Shown piece by piece: positions 1-14,889 of a DNA stretch of 64,000 bases. Made by a program: the position numbers and the translations under genes. Position 1 is the first letter of the stretch. Each line of letters opens with the position of its first letter. The DNA is from Glossina fuscipes (taxonomy: Eukaryota > Arthropoda > Insecta > Diptera > Glossinidae), in contig NW_023998416.1 of assembly GCF_014805625.2 (NCBI RefSeq), positions 35,386,750 through 35,450,749 on the forward strand, written 5' to 3'. The notes below the pieces were generated by a model. It had not been told where the DNA came from. It worked only from the letters and a program-made list of their open reading frames with translations, and did not search any database.

Positions 1-3000
1 TAAATTATATCAAATGATTTGCTTAGAAATCAAAACCTCACACACCTGCGCAGATGTTATTGTGCTGACTTCTTATTTTCTTTGGAAACCATTAAGCGCT
101 TTATATCAGTTCCGAAGCATTTTGTGTGAAATAAAACTACACTATGAGGTACGGTATTGTGTGTGAGTGGAAAGAAAACGAATATGTGTGGGAAAGTCGG
201 TACGAATTTGAGCGTAGTTGTTGAGTTTTTTTAACTAGCATATAAAACAATACGTTAACACATCTACATTCTTTTACCTATTCGTAATGGTAGTCGCTAT
301 TCCGTCTTCCTTGCTCACGCATGCAAATAATCACGTTACTCTAGGCTCTTATCAAAAATGATGAGGAAAATGGTTTGGTTTTGTCTAAATTTAAAGAAAA
401 ATGTGTGTGTTCGTCCCACACCAAAGACTTCCGAAGGCAGATCGGCGAGCATGCAGCTAATGTATTCATAATATTCTTCTTCCTATTGTTCCTCCGAACA
501 GACATCACACGCTTTTGTCTTCAATACAATTTTCTAAATTTGCGTTGAGAGTTAATATTTGATTATAGTTATAAATAATTACAAGTTGCGCAAACCAAAC
601 ACGCTCCAGGCCAAACTATGGCAACTTTTTCAACTCATGGAAAGTTTTTATTATATTATACAAAGCCAATAAAAATATGTTTATAATATAATCACATTTC
701 ATAGCTAAACATGTAGCGAAAGCCATATCTACCATGTCAGAATGAATTTCTTTTAATATCTTTTCGATTTGTTGTAACGGGTTTCCTTTTTTCTCCTTAT
801 TTTGCAAAGAAAAAGTTGAATACGCTTTCTGCTATCATTTTAGACTTATTATGAAATTTTTCTCTATTTAATAATTAAATAAGTAATTTATGAGATTTTC
901 TTTCTTTGTTGTATCGCTACCTTGTTTTGTCTTCTTTTTCTTTGGTATTGTAAACGATACTCCAGGGGGTATTTTTTACCAGCCAGCCAATATAAATTTT
1001 CTTATATATGAAAAAAAAACAAAATTTTTTACAACAATAATAAGAATTGTTCTTGAGAACTTAACAAGTGTGCTCGACAAACTCTAAGCATGCATAGCGT
1101 GCATGGTCTTATACACGCTTATCTTCTGTTGCCGGCCGTCTCCTTAACCCTACAAAGTGTTAATTGCTTTTATATAATTTTTCGTACTTTTTATTTTTAT
1201 TTTTTTCTTATTTTTTATTGCTTCAAAGGAATCTAGGAGAAAGGGTCAAGAACTTTAGACGTTTAGGCGTTAAGTTAAGTAACATTAGCTTTGCTGACAC
1301 CAAGAATTGTGCTGTTCTCTCTCTGCTATGATTTAAGAGATAAGTCATCCACCTCTTGATATATTCGTATATGTGTGCATTTATACATACAAACAATAAT
1401 GTTAAAAAAATCATTTTTTAATTTTCCAACCCTAACTGGTTAAAGCTTGCTATGATTGATGATGATGAGCTCAATTGAGCTCAGATTTAAAATAAAAAAT
1501 AAATAAAAAAAGTATCTTTAAAAAGTAATTTATAACTCATCTCACATGTATTAATTTTTTGCGAATGCACGAGCACCCAGAGCAACTTGAAAGAGCCTCA
1601 CATTTCTCTTTTTCTTTTATAATGTTCGTAAGTCTATCTGGCTGTCTGTCGGCATGGCATCATACTACTTTTGGATGCAACTTACAATACGAAATTCTAT
1701 TACGCTGCCATGTCATCGGACCTGATCGGCCAGGGAGCAAGCCGCATTATTCTCACAGGCACACTCCATACCACGCCGTATTCTAATGTAAAGTATTTAA
1801 AGGCCGGCCTAGCTAGACTTAAACATCTCAACGTGTCTTTTGTTTTTTAAACCAATACGTAACTTTATATTGCCGTATTTACAAGTTACGTTTATAAAAT
1901 TATTTTTGATTTTTAATTAATCCTCTTATTTACAATCCATAATTAATTCCTGCGTGGGCTTAGAAAGAGTACTTTTGCTTGCACGTTGCGAAACACTTTC
2001 GATTCTTTAAAACGAATTTTATATAAGTTGTCCTGTTAGTAGTTTCGTAAAAAGATTTTTACATAAATTCTTAAAATTCTTAAACTTAAATGCAATTAAA
2101 TGTAAAATTTTATCCAAATAATTGTGTTCAAATAATTTAAATAATTGTAATTAATTTAAACCATAAGCAATTTTTTATGTTCAATTATTTTTGAATTGAA
2201 TGCATTAGCGTGAAAAACGAGCTCTTATATAAATGACGATAATATGCATTTTTTCACAATTTGTGGTACTACGACATTGAATTCCATATAAACACAAGGG
2301 ATAGAGGAGATCATTCTTTTAAATTTAAATTCAATTAATAAAATTCAATATATTAATAATTATAACTTTATATGTGTTATGTTGGCGGCAGCGAAAGTGC
2401 ATTAAACGTTTTAAATGCATTACTCTGATCAACATAACCATAAAAAATTTAATCTTCCACTTATACACTTGAGCACTTTTTAAACAGGGAATTACATCAG
2501 CTATAAACTGTTTGTAAGTATGTATACGTACATAAACACATACTTGCGATATAAAAGTATAAATATTTTGCATAAATATGTATGTATTCATAAAATACAT
2601 AACGATACGTTTAATATCAAGAGAAAAAACTACACTTACTCGAGGTCGAATCACGGATACCCACCAATTCCATCATTTTTCTGCCTTAGGTTGTTATGTT
2701 ATTTTATGCAAAGCATTGTAATGATCAAATGATTAATTAATTTTTAGAGTTTCTTTCTTTCTTGAGAAATCTATTTTGTTAATTTCTACTTGTTACCCTA
2801 GGTAGACTATACTCTCTGAAATTGCGAATATAACTTACATCTGCTTGTGTTTTCACAGCTACTATGAGGAGCGTAAGTAACGTGTGAGAATATCGCGCAG
2901 GAATAGACTCTGTTGGCTGGTATCAACTTATCAGCTAAGCCCAATTTTTTAATCGTCTCAAATTCATGGGCTCCGCAATATAATGTAACACGCCTAATTA

Positions 3001-4879
3001 AACTGCCTACATAATACCGAGATAATTGAGTAACTTCTGAGTTTCAATTGTAACTTTGAATTAGTTTACCTTTACATCGCATGGTTTTTCAACTCATTTA
3101 AAGAAACTGATATACTTAGCCCAATAGTATCTTCACCCCATAGTTGCAATCTATTACATTTGCCGAGATCTTGTGATACCATGAAAAAGCTTTGTCGGGC
3201 CCTCTGTTCGTGTTCTGTAAACAAAGCTGGTCATATAAAACATTTATTTGTCAATCTTGGTTAAGTCCAGCTGAAATCGGGCGAATGATCTGGTTTACCA
3301 TTATTTAAACAAACAGAAAAAATTTTAGATTTATATAATTACCGCTGAGATTGTCGTCAACTGTATTTACTACGTTGAAAGATCTTTCCTCTTTATGCTG
3401 TTTATAGTGTAAGGAACAAATTCATCGCTTCACTTTCTTGAGGTTCAAAGGAGAAGAGTTTATATATTTGTTATCGCTGTTTCTCCAATCACGAATTTAT
3501 AAAATCGGAAGCCGCGTCGGAATTTGCTGTATTCGAAGCTACAGTGCAGACACATAGATTTAATGAAGGAACAAGGTTTTCGATTTCATTCTCTTATGTC
3601 ATTTTTTTAGTAAACTTTACAATCTGAAATAAATAGCAGCAGATATTCATAGCTACATGGAGTCGATGAATAAAGAGCACTTGAGTTTATTTTGTTGTTC
3701 GCCAGCAATACTTTTACTGCTCTATGTTCCGTCGTTTGCTATAACGGTTAGATCTTTTACATCTTACAGAAAAAGGGTGCGGGCCCATTTTTGAATGGTT
3801 ACAAGTGTCAAGCGCAGACACTTCGCATGAGATCCGACCTCTCTCTATTTAATACTTCTTACATGGTAGTATTAAATAGCGTTTAAGTCACTTCTTGGAA
3901 ATTCACGTTCAAACAAATATCTCAGCTTAAATATGATCGCATTTTAAGTCTATTGTGGAATAATTTTGGTGCTCACAACAGATATGTGATTTATTTAATA
4001 TATATTCATATATTTGTGCGCTTCTCTTGAAACGAGGAACACTTTCTCAGCACAAATACGTAGTATAACGAGCACAAAAGTCGAAGATAACCGTTCTCTT
4101 GAATTATAGTTATTTGGTGTTGTTTGCATAGGATCGTCTTACTATGTAACATATATGTATTTATGGGTTTTGTTATGACTCCTGAAATGTATTAATCTTT
4201 TGGCAACTTGTTGACGTTATCTGTTGTAAGAAAACCAATTCGCTATTTTTTTCATAATGTTATGGATAATAAGAAGCAAATATTGTATGATGAAAAGCAC
4301 ATAAATATGTGGTGAAAATGTAAAAAAATTTTAATAACTGTTAAGCAACTATGAAAATTTAAGTTTCTTTAGAATAGAATGAAACGAATGAAAAGATACA
4401 AACGAATTGTTTATGCAAATAGCTTTCATAATATCTTTAAAACTTTCTATAATCTCTATAAATGTCATAAGGATTATCCGACTGATTATCTTATGCAAGT
4501 AGATTTTCAGAAGCCTTTATGTAAGACTTTATACAATGGACACTAATAAATATTAAATTAACTTTTGGGCAACACATTGGTCAATACTTTTCAGGCCTGA
4601 GACATAGACGTCATTCGTTTACATTAGCCTAAGCCACCTTACTTTTGTCATTTACGAAACAGATGTTCCTTGTGCTTAACGTGAGTATCTGTTACAAATT
4701 TCATCTCACGGCTCTCGATTGTACACGGGTTAATTTTGCATAATCGACACCCTCCAGATATGTAGGCAATCCCTCTAAACTAAGGGCCTGAACTATTTAT
4801 TATGCCCAATAAACTCACTCTGGGGAATGTTGAGGCTTGCCATTACTTCTTTAATTATTTGCTATAGCAATGATGAAAA
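1..4879. other. AT-rich non-coding stretch, no gene seen
   Basis: Only short open frames occur, none with a recognisable domain or coding-like composition. Homopolymer A and T runs are frequent. A perfect 18-bp palindrome is listed separately. A short stretch near 2635-2680 weakly resembles the left end of the dispersed repeat family described further on, but is too decayed to call. The region could be upstream regulatory DNA or intron of a gene beyond the window. Confidence 0.6.
1466..1483. repeat. Perfect 18-bp palindrome
   Basis: TGAGCTCAATTGAGCTCA reads identically on both strands. It contains two SacI-type GAGCTC sites flanking an AATT centre. It could be a dimeric protein binding site or chance; no neighbouring gene supports a function. 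Confidence 0.6.
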
Positions 4880-5241
4880 CCAAACCCACCACGATATCCA
4901 CAAAAGGCCATGCCCAGCCGTCAGAATTCCGGTTTCTACATGCAAGCTTTCTTCCAAAGGGTCTTGGTAAGCGCCAATCCTCAGTTCAACCAATGCTGTC
5001 ACCTCTGCCAGCAGGTACTCGTGAATAAAGCCATGAAGACTTCAGCTTTATTTTACGCAACATAGTGACCCTTGCGTTCGGACCAACCATACAATCACGG
5101 CTAACCAACACCGATCTACCCTTCTTCAAGATGTCTTTGCATCGGGTGCTACATCTGACATGCTCTCGAATATTACTGTATCAACATACTTTACGTAACT
5201 GGCTACAAGACAATAATGGCTGGTTCGTCTTTCCTTCATAG
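4880..5241 (+). pseudogene. Unidentified coding-like frame with one internal stop
   Basis: Base composition rises here compared with the flanks. One plus-strand frame reads through about 120 codons, from roughly 4880 to a TAG at 5239-5241, with a single internal TAG near 5065. The first part includes MPSRQNSGFYMQAFFQRVLV and a cysteine-rich patch (QCCHLCQQ). The second part continues directly after the stop in the same frame. I do not recognise the family. A decayed transposable element ORF or an old retrocopy is more likely than a host gene. More coding-like sequence, without a clear frame, continues to about 5400. Confidence 0.3.
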
Positions 5242-8200
5242 CAATAGTCTATGAGAAAAGAAGTGCTTAGCTAGCAAGGACTTTGCAGTTTACCCCTAAG
5301 CTACCCTTCAGAAATCTTGTCGCCAAGTTTTGGCTAGTCCAAGCTTTAAACTCTCCTTCATCGGTGAAGAATCGTTACCAGGGTTCACCACGAGGAGGTG
5401 AAAGTTTTGACACATTTCCCCGCTTATTTATGTATTAATTAAAGAGTTTTTTTTTGATGGAAAATACATCCCTACAGCTTAGCATTGGCTTGGGAAAATA
5501 AGTATCCTCCGTCGAAAAGAACAATTTGTTGATGATTTGCTGATATTAAACGAAATAATACGAGCAAGGATGGTAGTCATGTGAAACGAAAATGTTGGCA
5601 GTGATGAAGAGGAAAATAATATGGAACACTTGGGCAAAGCGCGAAAGCAGTTAGAATTAGTTACTATGGCAGATATAATGGAAGTTGTGAAGAGGAAGAG
5701 AAAATCTTAAACTCAATGTGGAAGAATAAAAAGAAGACATTGCAGCTTTACGTCATTAATTATTTGCTTATTTCAAAACTGCGTGCAGTATAGTATGCAT
5801 TTTTAACGTATGTGTTTATATCATCGCAGTAACAATGTAGAATAAGAAAGAGTTTAGTTAAAGTATTTATTAATCATTTATATTTTATTAGTTCCACTCA
5901 GAAAATATCAAAAAAAAAAGAAAGTTATTCCGGAAAATCTAAGAATAAAGCACTGAGAGATAACTGATGACCTAAATAGATGAAAACCAATAAACATTTG
6001 AACATAAGGATGGATACCACGTACACTCACAGTGGTAAAATTGCAACGTACCACGAGTCGATGGCTACAACCCCATAATTGCATAAACTGAAGTTTGTTC
6101 TGATTTCAATGCGAATATTCCCGGTTAGTTGGTTAGCATACCTCGAAAGGGTCCTAAGAGGGGAAAAGAACTGAGTGAAATATGGGCGACTCAATGAATA
6201 GTTCTTTAAAAATGGCATGGATATGACAGAGAAGAATTGAACTGATAGCATAACTCTTAAAGGAGACTGACCGTGTTAATCAATAAAGCTGAACAAAAAC
6301 AAATATTTTTCTTGCTCAGTCCCAGGAGATTTTGATCGATTTATTTTGCTATATTTAAATAAAGCTTTTGTCCAAACATTAGAAAAACTAAAGAACAATT
6401 CATGTGCTTATAACCTCAGAAAAGTATGGGGTTTCAAGGGGGGCTTTAGCCAAGCACGGGTGCCCGTCCGTTTCTTTGCTTTTCGTCCCATGTTAGAAGA
6501 TTTAAAGTAAACGAAACTGAGATATAAAAATAGGATCTTGCATACACATTCTCATAATTCATTTCAATTATTGCATCTCACACGATTTGCTGCATAAGGT
6601 ATACTAAGCTTGTACATATGGACTGGAGTTGGCCACCTAGGCGACCGCTCTTCATATAACACATTACTTTGAAAGAGTCATTATATCAAAAATTAATTCG
6701 CCATTTTCAAAATTTCTTGATAAAAATCGCTGCTAAATTGATGAGCGAAATTTCAATCGAACGGGCCAACTTTTTGAACCACGTCCTACAAAGCCATTCT
6801 TACAAAAAGTGATGGTCATTTCACATTCCTCCTAATATGATTATAATTTTTCTAAGCATATTTTCAATTCCTTGCTCTTGCTTGTTTGGGAACTATGGAC
6901 TCACGCATTGTGACCATCCATAACAACGAAGTTCTCACACAATGCAAATCTTATATAAATTCTCTACTTTATTGCATATAAGAGAATACCTTAATAGTTT
7001 TACTAGGGGATCTTGACGATGAGAACATGAGAGAAGATTTGCTGCAAATTCCTTATCAGGTTAAGCAAACACTATCACGGGAATACGAGCAAGAGTATTC
7101 TCCTGTTACTTTCCTTGCAGTTGCCTACGTGGAAAGTAACATGAATTGTAAGATCATTATGTTAGATCATTCTTTTGACTTGTAAGCTTTTGTAATGGAT
7201 GCGCGCAGGCAGAGTAGTTTACTGCTTAAACCATATACGAAACGCGGCGAATTAAACGCGCAAGAGCTCCCAATCGAATTTGTGTTGGGTGCTGTCAATC
7301 TATGCTATTATAAAAAATATTGAATTGTCGACGTAAAAGACGTACACACTTTTTTGAAAGGTTTACGTAACCTTTTTTTGTTTTTTTTGACAAATATACA
7401 AAAAGTATTGATTGTTAATTTCATTTGTGTACTGTCGATGAGTATTAAATACCTCAACCGTCTAAATCTTTTTCTTCTCCTTCTAGAGTCCAGCAAATCA
7501 ACAACAGATGATTCACAGTCGTTCCATTCTTCTGAAATAAGCCAAGCTCTGACAGTTATTACGAAAAATTCTCTTCTTTTTCACATGATTATTATTATCA
7601 ACCTCTGATCGTAAGCGAATCTTAGTATAACGTACAATATTATAGGTGACATTGAAAATAAGAATGCTTTCACTGTGTAATTAGCCAAAGTAGAGAGCAA
7701 TTTTTTTGAAGCAGATTTAGTAACTCCCCTTTGTCCCACCGTCCACTATTCCAATTTGTAGTTTCGCAAAATAAATAGCTTTGAATCCAACGCATTAGTC
7801 CGAAATAAGTCGTAATTCGCTAATTGTCTAAAAAGCCCGCAATTATTACAACAATTTGCAATTTCAATCTTTGAATTATAGAAGAAAAAAAACCTCTTCC
7901 AATGACGATGAAGGCATGTTGTTGCTTTTTTAAATATCTAAAAAATTGTTTGCTTGCAGTCATTATTTTGATGCTCACGACACTGCATATTTTGTGATTT
8001 TTTCGCAATTTCGCTTTAGCATTTTGTGAAAGCTTCGCATTAATGCTTACTTTGTGTTTCTTTACTAAAAGCATTTGTTGCTGACATTCTATTTATGTTT
8101 ATATCTAATAACGAGTTTGTCTACCTCTAAGCATTAAAAACTTTTTGTTACGATTTAACTTCTGAAGCCTTTATTTTTTGCCTTCCTTTAATTTATTTTT

Positions 8201-11200
8201 CGACTAAAAGAACTATGCTTGTTTCGATGTAATTGTTGGTGACACCTGTAACGCTTCCTAAAATATCATTGTAATGGAATCTTAATACATTTCGCTTCAC
8301 TTTTAACATCTCCGCGATATGAATGTTACTTTTCTCATTCCATTCCTAACATCCAAAAATATATGCCAGAGGCTCTATGCTGTTATTCAAACAGAAAATG
8401 CTGACGCTCTTCAAAGGGGATGCTCTTAAGTGGGGATTCTTTCGTGGACGCACACAGCGATTAGAAGTAATTCGACTGGATTAAGCGAAAGATATTTTGG
8501 CTCATGTTCCTTTACATGGTATTTTATCGATTTTCAGCGCACTGTGACCCTAAATGTTCCCCTTTCCATTAATCAGATTCAAATTGTGCTTAATTCTTTT
8601 CTTCCTTTTCAAACCGATCAACCTTAAATAAATTTATTTACTTGTTTTTTGTTAGATATAACCATGAGTGTGACACGGTAATGAATATCATTCGCTTTTT
8701 TCTCTGCGGCGTGTCGAGCATTATTACGTTCTCTGTTCTCACGCGATTAAGTGTTTTTATGTCAGTTATCAGAATTAAATGACGGTGTCGTTGAGATCAT
8801 ACAAATCATAGAGTAAAATATGTTTCAGATAGATTCGGATAACTTAAAAGCACTATTAATGTTTTTCTAAATTCTTTCAAGCAATAAATCGATTTAATCC
8901 CTTTGCCTATTGCTGATGCCAAATTGCCATTAAAAAGAAATCTTAAATGTTAAGCTTTAGCAAAAAATTATATTCTTAGACGAATTCCGTATTTTGAACA
9001 CAAACTTCCGAATTGTTGACACTCGCGCTCTTGTATAAAGCCATAACCTTTGCTTCTCTTTTTTATTACAAAACAATTCTGATATTTTGCATGATAGAAC
9101 ATAGAACAAATTCTGAACAGATATTTTTCAAAAGAAGTTCCTCAATTTTCTTGTAGCGTGTCAACGCGGACATTTAGACTTTTTTTAATTCTGCTTTATT
9201 TATCTACAGGTATACGAGCCAATCTACCTATACTCGAAATTCATTCACCTTTTAATCGCTTTGTTGACTACTGTGTAAAACACATAGGCGCACATAAATG
9301 CGCTCCAATGCCTAACAAATTAATGGATGGAAAAAGTTTTAAAAATATTTTTTCAACCGAACAAATTTAACTTTATTTGGTCATATGCGTTCCTACGTGT
9401 GATGGTGATATGTATGTTCGTTCTTGTTGGTTAATAGGATAAGAGAGTTGTTGTTCTTCCAGAACTTATATATGTGTGTTGCAGTAATTCCAGTTTCAAA
9501 TTACGTAAACAGTTAACCAAATGAAAAAGTGTGTATGCAAGTGTGAGTACGCTCTACATTCATTTGCACACGACAACAACTTAATAAACTTTAAAATTAG
9601 TTTGTTCTTCATTTCATTCATTTCAGTTTTCCCTTTACATGACAGTAAACATGACAACATGATTTTCCATGATTTCATATTCAGCATTTAATTGACATTA
9701 ATATTCACTGTTGTATCATCACCTCAATTCATATCACTTTATTTATTTGTCTCATTCTTCGTATACAAGAAGCAAAAACAAAAAAAAAACAGAGTAAGCA
9801 TTAGAATGGTCGAGCGGGAAAGTGAAATTTTTTAAAGATCACTAATGAAGGTGTAGGATCAATTGGACTCAACGTTCTAGGGCGTAATGCATTCACCTAA
9901 CACACTCTACTTTCATATCTAATAATAGTGAATCTTCCTTCACTTAAGCGCCGTTAGTCGATCTCCTTTCGTTCTTTTTTAGTTTTTGCATGTTTGCCTA
10001 TCTTCGAATAAGTCAAATAGAAAACGGAATGATACATATGTAGCTAATCTTTTCCATTATGGCGAAGCGAATCATCTGTTGCCGACTCGTTAAATCATTT
10101 TTAAGAAGAAGAAGAAGAATAAATTTATATTTCACCTTTGACGCTCGAAAAGCCGGAAAAACAACGACAAAATATAAACAGTTTTTCTAAGAAACGGCGT
10201 TATTTCGTTTGTAAGCAATTGTCAAACTGTGATTTCCCTTCAAAGGCAGTAGCTATCCTTCTGACGGGTATGCAATAAAATTTTTCCGGGCTTTGGATAA
10301 ATTCAGTGTCATGCCCAAAAAGATTAAGGGCGGGAAGCGTTTAATAAGAAAGAAAGTCCTGATTACTTAAGAGAATATCGGAAGTACAAAAAACCATTAT
10401 ATAGATCAAGGCAAATATTGACATCGACAATAGAGCTAAATATCCTTAAAATCCTTTTCTAGAGCATTAGCGAGAAGTAATGTGCTATGAACTGCTCCAG
10501 GCATAACTAATGTAATGATGTGCTCCCTTGAGGACAAATCGATTGCAATATGCAAAAAGACACTGTACGTTGACTTAGCATCCAAGCCATTCAGGGGACG
10601 TTACTACCATTCAGCTAGAGTGTACTAGCATCGCGTTTCCTACTTCCAGTATGATTGTTTACGTAGCCACTTCCAACAGGAACGACGTCCTGTCATAAAG
10701 TTGAGAGCAATGTACAGCTGATGATGGACAATACTGCAAGGAAAACCTTTTCTTACTATTCCCTTGTAATTTGCGTTTTTTTTTATTGAATAAAAAAAAG
10801 CGGCGGTCAGGATTTATTTTTATACTTGGCAGTGTTAAGAATGTAGTGGATATCGGCTTAAAAATTATAAAGCAGAAGAGAAAAGACGATAAGTTCAATC
10901 GCTTAGAATTGCTGGTCAGCATACGTGTTCAACATTCTGAGTACTGACAAAATGAATATATCCTTGCATGAGAGCATCTATTTATTTGTTGTACAGATGA
11001 AAAGTTGTACTTTTAATATGTGTTTCTTTGTGGGTTTGTGTGTGTACTCTATATATATTTACTAACATCTATACGGATTAATAAAATTTTAAAACATTCG
11101 TACATTCTTAATGCAACATGTACACGACACAATGTCAAGCATATATTAATGTTAAAATATTGTTTAAATTCATTCTATAACAAAAACTATAAAAATTGAA

Positions 11201-13177
11201 AAAAGAGAAGAAGAATATTACGTTTTTCGTTATTTTTAAAGTCATTAAAGCATGAGGATCAAGTCTTTATAAGGTCATCTTTACAGACGGTAAAAGTGCT
11301 CATAGACAAAGAAAGCCTTCTCTTAGAAATAGCTGTAAAACTTATTTATATATAGTCCGATTGATGGTTTTATGGGTAACGTCACTGTAAATTTTTTTAA
11401 TACGAAAAAAAAGTATTCTTTTTAATGACTTAAAAAATGTTTTGATAGATGTTTAGCAGAAAATTTTCATCATTTGAAAGGAATCTTTTCTTATGGACAA
11501 GCGCTCCGGCAAACCCTATGTGGATCAAAAATATCATTGATACAAAGTTGCAGTCTAATGTCTTACGAGCTGATTGCTACTTCTCAAATACACTGAGGTC
11601 CTTCAAGGTCTTTTAGAAAGTAGATTACCTTCATTTGAAGGACTTTTTCAAATAATATCATGTAAAGTGGGAGCAAAGCGAAGCAGAGCGACTGGGCGAC
11701 TGCCAAGAAATTGAAAGTTTGGCTTAAATATATCGACGATGGTTATGAATTAGGCCACAAAATTACGTATTTTCTTGTTGACTGTCATCTTATTTCGCGA
11801 AACGTGCGACTTCGTCTTTGCAAATACGGTAAAAGAGAGACTTTCGAGGAGAGAAGAAGATTATGAAAGGACAGTTTTATGACGATGAGGAGAATTGCAG
11901 GCTAAAGAGAAAGGATGATATAAAAGGTTATTACGAGAGCAATACCTGTAACAAGTTTTGAAACTTTGTTTGAAGAAACACGATTTTTCAAAACGCCACG
12001 CAACGTACTTCGGACATTTTGGATTCTTTCCTCAAGGCAATTGCCTTCCAAGTCATAGTACACGGTTAGATAACTATATATGAAGACTTCGATTTGCACA
12101 GAATCGCTGCCAGTTCGACTATCTAATCTTTATGTTGGCAGTAATTTCATTAATTATCATTGGTTTGTTACTCTGCTCTTTAAAAACTATTCAGATATTC
12201 GTTGCTTTTCGTTTATCTTATTCTCTAATTGTAATTGGTCAGTTGCTTTTAGCGCCATTGACACTTGCTGCTAAATGATCATTTGATTCAATCGGATCCA
12301 CCGTTAACGGTACCATTTTTTCGCCTTTGTGTTTGATACTTTCTTGTCAACACCTATCGTTATTCCTGTCTCTATTCCCAACTACCTCTGCTAATGATAA
12401 ATGAAAGAGAAATACTTGAAAGCAAAATACTTCTCCGCGAATCATTATTCAATATTCTGGCACTGTTACCTTATCCTCACATATTACGTATTCCTGATTT
12501 GGAATGCAAATGTTATAAATGAAAATGTCTATAAAATTAGAACATTTTCTTCTTTTTGCGAACGATTGTAAAATCACTTTTCACATTCATTTTCGTAGTT
12601 ACACAAATCGCGTCAGCTATTTTATGTGATGGACCTCTACTAACTATAAATAAACAATTACGTAAAAAATTCTGGACAAAAATAAGAACACTTCTGCGAG
12701 GCAAATAAACACGAGTAACAATCACTATGTTTGCTTTTCAAAAGGATATGTGTGAAAAGTGTCTCTTTGAGTGGGGAAGAGGTTTTCAAAGCCGTGAAGA
12801 AGGAAAATGAGCAAGAACGAGAAAACACATGAAATGAAATGAATTGTTGCTGTTGCTGCCGCTTTTGTTGGCTTATTGTGCTTAAAACTTGTAACGTTTT
12901 GATATTTAAAGAGACGGATGCGGGAAAGTAAAGAAAAGGACAATATTGAGTGTTGAGTTGTTAGACGCAAGCCATCGTCATTCTTATAATAAATGTAGTT
13001 AAACTAAATGTGTGTTATTACAAAGTTTTCCAAGCATAATAGCGGCGATGATGATGTCATTTATGTATCATTTGCACGGAGAATGAAATTAAATTCCTGT
13101 CCACATTTACAAAATTTGCATATGTGTACATCAAAAATTTGTAATGCTATAAAAATGCAAATCATAGAGTGTATATT

Positions 13178-13218
<41 letters not shown>

Positions 13219-14874
13219 AAAATAATCGTACAAATTAAAAAACATGCAAACGTCCCAAATAAACCAACAAACAACTAACGATTTTTTTTACTATTTAACA
13301 TATATGCGAATTCTCCCTATATTAATGTTAACCTGTGTTGATGCGACACAAGACGAAATTATCATCGTTATTATAATTGTTAGAACTTATTTACCCTACA
13401 GACCATAATAAGAATTTAAATAAAATAAGGCTTTAAATAAAAAAAGAGAAAAGGGCGATATGGGTAGAGCAGCTTTCTCATCAGCATCAAAAGCTTTATA
13501 CTACAATTTAGTTTTCAATATTTTTTCTAAACATATTTCTTGCCAAAACGCGTAAATTCGTCCTCTTTTCAATAAAACCTCCTTTTATCATCTGATGAGC
13601 CGACAGTCCTAAAGAAATTAAGAAAAAAAGAATACAGGAAGAAAGCAAAGTGTCCGTGCAAATATTATGTGTGGTTAGAATATCCATTCAAGACGTTTTT
13701 TGTTATTCTAAAGACCGAACGGTTGGATGACAGGGAAAGTATGTCACATAAAACATGCAGATTCAGACAATGGGTGATCCAAAATAATGTATAAATGATA
13801 GGAAGTAGGAACCCTATGGTTGGCCACAGCCAACAGCACCCTACAGCTAGTCATATAACAACTTTTCAAAATAAGACGTTGATGTGGGGAGTCAGCAAAA
13901 AACTATTCCAATCCGAAGCATTTCGCATAGCGTTCTTCCTTGATGTACCAAATTACATGAAAATATGTCAAAAGTTGCAGATGGTAGTTTGAAGAAAAGA
14001 AAACAAGACAGACAAGCTTAAAAAGAAAGCGATTCTAAACTGGTTGGCCTATTTATAAATTGGCTTCCACGTGTTGCATATATCCGCGCAAACCTAATGT
14101 ACTCTTACACCACAAATCGTATAAGATATAAAAATGGTTTAAGGGACGATGTACGAAAAATATAACGGGTCGACTTGAATTGTCGCAATACAGAATACTT
14201 GTAAAAAGGTTATTCGAAATAACAGACCTTTTTCTAACAACGCGATATTCAGGAGTTAATTTCTCTCCATCAGGAAGTGTACTTAAGCCAAGCAACCTGC
14301 AGAGCCAGAAACTTAAAAATTGCAATCTGAAAAAACACGATTTTATGCATGAACCAGAAATGAAAATGTATTCCTGCCAACGTTTAACGGATTAGCTATA
14401 ATACTTATTGATAACAAAATCATAAACCACACGCTTGTTACATCAATCACGCAAGGTCTACGTTCGAACCTATTAAAGCATAGGCGTCACATAAATTTAT
14501 GAATATTAACAGTAGTAATGGGATCACGAGCGCTGCTGCTTCAGGGATGCCCGCAATTACGCGAAAATACGTGCGACATTACAGAAATTGGCAAGTTGTC
14601 CGATCCAATCGATTTTAGATTGAACACAAATAAGTAGACAGACATCAGATAGGTTAAACAAGACAAGGTTAAAGCAAATCAACAAATTATTCTGAACTGA
14701 TCCATAAAATGAAGACGGGTCTCTATTATTTCGCCCTCCTGGGAAGTACAAATGGTACCCCAAACAAATTAAATATATCCTCTATTAGAAGAGGTATAAG
14801 GTATACAAAACTTAATTTTAATAGCTTTAGTTGAACCCAGCTTTTCTAAACCTTTGCTCTTTTTGCTTCTTTTA
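5242..14874. other. Non-coding region upstream of sNPF, no gene seen
   Basis: No open frame here shows a recognisable protein family. The right part probably includes intron and one or more non-coding first exons of sNPF, because a clear 3' splice site lies just before the sNPF start codon. Low-complexity patches include a GAA run near 10107-10121 and an AT microsatellite listed separately. Patches of less AT-rich DNA around 10450-10720 and 11470-11850 look like old transposon debris but were not assignable. Confidence 0.55.
13184..13214. repeat. (TA)n microsatellite
   Basis: An uninterrupted run of alternating T and A, about 15 dinucleotide units, within AT-rich non-coding DNA. Probably polymorphic in length. 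Confidence 0.95.
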
Positions 14875-14876
14875 GG
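14842..14876 (+). promoter_or_regulatory. sNPF: 3' splice site of a 5'UTR intron of sNPF
   Basis: A branch-point-like CTAAAC, a pyrimidine-rich tract and TTTTAG ending at 14875 lie 14 bases before the sNPF start codon. This is a good acceptor and implies at least one upstream non-coding exon, so the promoter is further left in the window or beyond it. Confidence 0.7.
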
Positions 14877-14889
14877 TTTTTCAAACAAC

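Noticed and set aside
2400..2700. Overlapping open frames of 107 and 70 codons
   Set aside because: Tyr/Ile/Cys-rich products of AT-rich microsatellite-like sequence with no protein resemblance.
14053..14395. Opposed open frames of 90 and 71 codons upstream of sNPF
   Set aside because: Neither shows a recognisable family, and they overlap each other antisense; likely chance frames in the sNPF 5' intron.
14461..14472. Box-B-like ttcgaacc suggesting a tRNA
   Set aside because: No A box at the right distance and no cloverleaf could be folded around it.
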